A DNA stretch of 8,534 nucleotides from Balneolaceae bacterium (GTDB lineage Bacteria; Bacteroidota; Rhodothermia; Balneolales; Balneolaceae), in the NCBI GenBank assembly GCA_007117235.1, contig SKGY01000132.1, positions 1 through 8,534 on the forward strand. Direction: 5' to 3'. The notes beneath the pieces were generated by a model. That model had not been told where the DNA came from and made no database searches. It saw only the letters and a list, made by a program, of their open reading frames with translations. Positions 6,752-8,534 of this stretch are shown here, in pieces. Position 1 is the stretch's first letter. Every line of letters starts with the position of its first letter. The position numbers were made by a program, and so were the translations under genes.

Positions 6752-7874
6752 CTATAGCAGTTATCATTCCGATTATCTGGGCAAGACCTTTGTAAATGGG
6801 TTTAATCAATATAGCTTCCTCTTTTTTATGGATGTTATCACCACTTGTGATACCTAACGTTAATGACGGAATATTTTTATCGATTAGCGCTGCAAGCTCT
6901 GAAGTGCTTGGTGCAAGTCGGGGTTCGATTTTGAGTTCGCTCATTACTTTCCTGGCGCATTTGTTGAGCGGGTGAGCATATGGAATACCACCAGGACTTC
7001 GCTTCGCAAATATATCGAGTTCAATCTCATCACCGGTTTTTGATGTGACTTCCATTACAATATCTTCAATGGTCTGACCGGTAGACTCCACAACCTCCTT
7101 AGATTCAGATCGAACTTCAAAACCAAGGGTGGCGTCTTTTGCAATTGTATTGAAAGATGTGCCCCCCACAATTGATCCCATCACGATACTTGTTCTTGGG
7201 CGTTTTGGGAGCCTGATATCATTTATTTTATTGATCACTTCATTTAGTGTGAGAATAGCACTGGCGTCTCCAAAACGAGACCAGTCATAACTTTCCGGTA
7301 CCTTACAAGTAATTTCACCCCGCAACATCCCAATGGAGCTATAACTTAATCTGCCGAGTTCAATACCCTCAATGCAGAGTGCATGTCCGATGTCGAGTTT
7401 GTTGTTATCCAGAAAAAATCGGATGCCTTCAAGATCACCTCTGCCGAGGCTTTTAGCGCCTCCTAACAAAACAAGATCATTTTTTAGTTTGATATCAAGT
7501 TGTTCAAGCAGATATGGCAGAGTTGCAAGAACAGCCATTCCGAGGCTGTTATCAGCGACGCCGGGTCCGGTAATACGGTCGCCCGAAACATGCATGGTAT
7601 GGTCAGTTTTATTGCTAAAAACAGTATCTGCGTGAGCATTTATAAGAATGGCTTTATCACTGTCATTACCTTTTAAAATGCCGATACCGTTACCTGCCTC
7701 ATCAATTGAGGATTCAGTGAGGCCTGCTTCATTAAAGCGGTTAAGGAGAAATTCGATTCGTTTCTCTTCTTGAAACGTTGGTGAGGATATTTCTCCAATC
7801 ATGACTAAATTTGCTAAAAGAACCTCTCGGTGGGATTGTAATCTTTTGGTTAAATCTTTCGGGAGGTTTTTCAT
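6732..7874 (-). CDS. M20-family peptidase-like protein lacking catalytic Glu-Glu
   Basis: A 380-residue protein of the M20/M25/M40 di-zinc amidohydrolase fold. Recognisable parts are NAHADTV (79-85, zinc His81 and Asp83), GPGVADNS with the bridging Asp108, CIEG with Glu169 at the usual acidic ligand position, the dimerisation-domain core GGTSFNTIAKDATLGFEVRS (237-256) and DNIHKKEE with His349. The block that normally carries the general-base and bridging-ligand Glu pair (EEGxGDLxGxR) reads SLGRGDLEGIR (142-152), so both Glu are replaced by Ser and Leu. It may therefore be inactive as a peptidase or have another role; no substrate can be assigned. It is the first gene of the minus-strand operon with gpgS and the HAD gene, overlapping gpgS by 8-20 bases. 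The ATG at 7874 has only a weak Shine-Dalgarno. Confidence 0.83.
   Translation of the reverse strand: MKNLPKDLTKRLQSHREVLLANLVMIGEISSPTFQEEKRIEFLLNRFNEAGLTESSIDEAGNGIGILKGNDSDKAILINAHADTVFSNKTDHTMHVSGDRITGPGVADNSLGMAVLATLPYLLEQLDIKLKNDLVLLGGAKSLGRGDLEGIRFFLDNNKLDIGHALCIEGIELGRLSYSSIGMLRGEITCKVPESYDWSRFGDASAILTLNEVINKINDIRLPKRPRTSIVMGSIVGGTSFNTIAKDATLGFEVRSESKEVVESTGQTIEDIVMEVTSKTGDEIELDIFAKRSPGGIPYAHPLNKCARKVMSELKIEPRLAPSTSELAALIDKNIPSLTLGITSGDNIHKKEEAILIKPIYKGLAQIIGMITAIDGGHCE
6745..6749 (-). promoter_or_regulatory. Shine-Dalgarno inside the M20-gpgS overlap
   Basis: GGAGG on the minus strand, ending five bases before an in-frame GTG (6739-6737) of gpgS. It overlaps the G of the annotated ATG at 6751, so it cannot serve that ATG but is ideally spaced for the GTG. 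If used, GpgS starts at residue 5 of the listed protein, and the overlap with the M20-like gene shrinks from 20 to 8 bases. It is the clearest Shine-Dalgarno seen in the window. Confidence 0.45.
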
Positions 7875-8083
7875 CTCAATTAATCGTGTTATTAAAAGTT
7901 AAGTATAATATCGGAAATACATCTTTAATAACGGTAAAATTGATCCTGTAATTCACTAATAAATGTGAAAGCGCTTTTATGCAAAAATTATTACGCTTTG
8001 ACTTATTTTGTAAATATTCGGTAACCTATTCAATAGTTGATCGTCACATGGAAACACAACTCATATTCTGTTAATATCTATTT
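7875..8083. promoter_or_regulatory. Divergent regulatory region, M20-gpgS operon / ECF sigma
   Basis: A 209-base AT-rich non-coding region between divergent genes. On the minus strand a good -10-like TATACT (7902-7907) lies 27 bases before the M20-like ATG, but no clear -35 stands 17 bases further upstream. On the plus strand a TTGACT (7998-8003) is followed at 18 bases only by a poor TAACCT. The palindrome listed separately sits between the two. Both promoters must be in this region, but their exact elements are uncertain. Confidence 0.45.
7966..7979. promoter_or_regulatory. LacI/cre-like palindromic operator candidate
   Basis: TGAAAGCGCTTTTA has a perfect 10-bp core palindrome (AAAGCGCTTT), and 12 of its 14 positions are symmetric. 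Its central CG and TGAAA arms resemble operators of LacI/GalR-family repressors and CcpA cre sites. It lies about 90 bases upstream of the M20-gpgS-HAD operon and about 105 bases upstream of the ECF sigma gene, far enough for activation or looping as well as repression. No LacI-family gene is in the window, so the binding protein is unknown. Confidence 0.35.
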
Positions 8084-8534
8084 ATGCAGTCAGAAGAATT
8101 AAAAGAGTCTGAATTTACTCTTATTGATGAAATTCTTGATGGATCAAGTAACAGATACCGGGTATTGGTGGATCGATATTCAGGACTCGTTTTTCATGTA
8201 GTGAGACGATTTCAAAAGGATGAAGATGAAGTAAAAGAGCTTTCACAACAGATTTTTGTAAAAGCCTATGAAAAACTGAGCAAGTTTGATCAGAGGTCAT
8301 CTTTTTCTACCTGGCTCTACCAGCTTGCGATGAATCACTGTCGGGATTATGTTAAGAACGTACGAAGGAAAAACAGAAGATTTAGTGAGATGGAGCCTGA
8401 ATTTGAAGAATCTATTGAAAGCACAGAGTATTCACCGTACAAAAATATAGAGTTAAACGAATTGAAAAATCTGATGGCAAATGCTATCCAAAATTTATCA
8501 ACAGATTACTCAGAACCGTTTCTGCTTAAATACA
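8084..8534 (+). CDS. ECF-type RNA polymerase sigma factor (3'-truncated)
   Basis: The first 150 codons of a sigma-70-family ECF sigma factor, cut by the window end, with no stop seen. Region 2 spans about residues 22-95. It includes RYSGLVFHVVRRF, the DEVKELSQQIFVKAYEKL helix that binds the beta' coiled coil, and FSTWLYQLAMNHCRDYVK, which carries -10 recognition. A Glu-rich linker (about 101-127) follows, then the beginning of region 4 at LMANAIQNLS. The ATG at 8084 fits because the preceding bases contain no better start; no Shine-Dalgarno is visible. It is divergent from the M20-gpgS operon. ECF genes are usually followed by an anti-sigma factor, which would lie to the right of this window. 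The target genes and inducing signal are unknown. Confidence 0.88.
   Translation, partial: MQSEELKESEFTLIDEILDGSSNRYRVLVDRYSGLVFHVVRRFQKDEDEVKELSQQIFVKAYEKLSKFDQRSSFSTWLYQLAMNHCRDYVKNVRRKNRRFSEMEPEFEESIESTEYSPYKNIELNELKNLMANAIQNLSTDYSEPFLLKY

Noticed and set aside
7419..7454. Glu149 of the M20-like protein as a substitute for the missing catalytic Glu
   Set aside because: It falls seven residues after the first Glu position in the gap-free GxGDLxGxR alignment, on the following helix, so it is not an obvious replacement.

Overview
The window is about 8.5 kb of AT-rich bacterial chromosome that is almost completely coding. It most resembles the Bacteroidota/Balneolota side of the FCB group. 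Three things suggest this: a Bacteroidota-type LptE lipoprotein sandwiched between a sigma-54 activator and a small TPR protein, a gene order I recall from that group; mostly weak or absent Shine-Dalgarno sequences; and a possible compatible-solute locus that would suit a salt-adapted member. The phylum is an inference from gene content, not a measured placement. I see no mobile element, CRISPR array, tRNA or rRNA, and no stretch above 300 bases without a gene.

Left part (1-2939). The 3' portion of a plus-strand metallo-beta-lactamase-fold hydrolase runs in from the left edge. It meets, with a 1-bp gap, a three-gene minus-strand operon read right to left: a sigma-54 activator without a receiver domain, lptE (14-bp overlap), and a TPR protein. 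This group looks like envelope and LPS-export housekeeping plus a regulator. A small 7-bp hairpin at the junction could stop transcription in both directions.

Middle and right (2940-7874). A plus-strand GH13_18 glycoside phosphorylase, best read as glucosylglycerate phosphorylase, converges with a 4-bp gap on a second minus-strand operon. That operon is an M20-like peptidase-fold protein, gpgS (glucosyl-3-phosphoglycerate synthase), and a HAD-like hydrolase, with gene ends overlapping. Together they suggest a complete glucosylglycerate cycle. GpgS would make glucosyl-3-phosphoglycerate from an NDP-glucose and 3-phosphoglycerate. A phosphatase, for which the HAD protein is the positional candidate, would release glucosylglycerate. 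The phosphorylase would return it to glucose-1-phosphate and glycerate. Two members break the textbook picture: the HAD protein has Tyr where phosphatases carry the acid/base Asp, and the M20 protein has lost the Glu-Glu pair of the catalytic centre.

Right edge (7875-8534). A 209-bp divergent intergenic region holds a LacI/cre-like palindrome. After it comes an ECF-type sigma factor gene on the plus strand that is cut by the window end.
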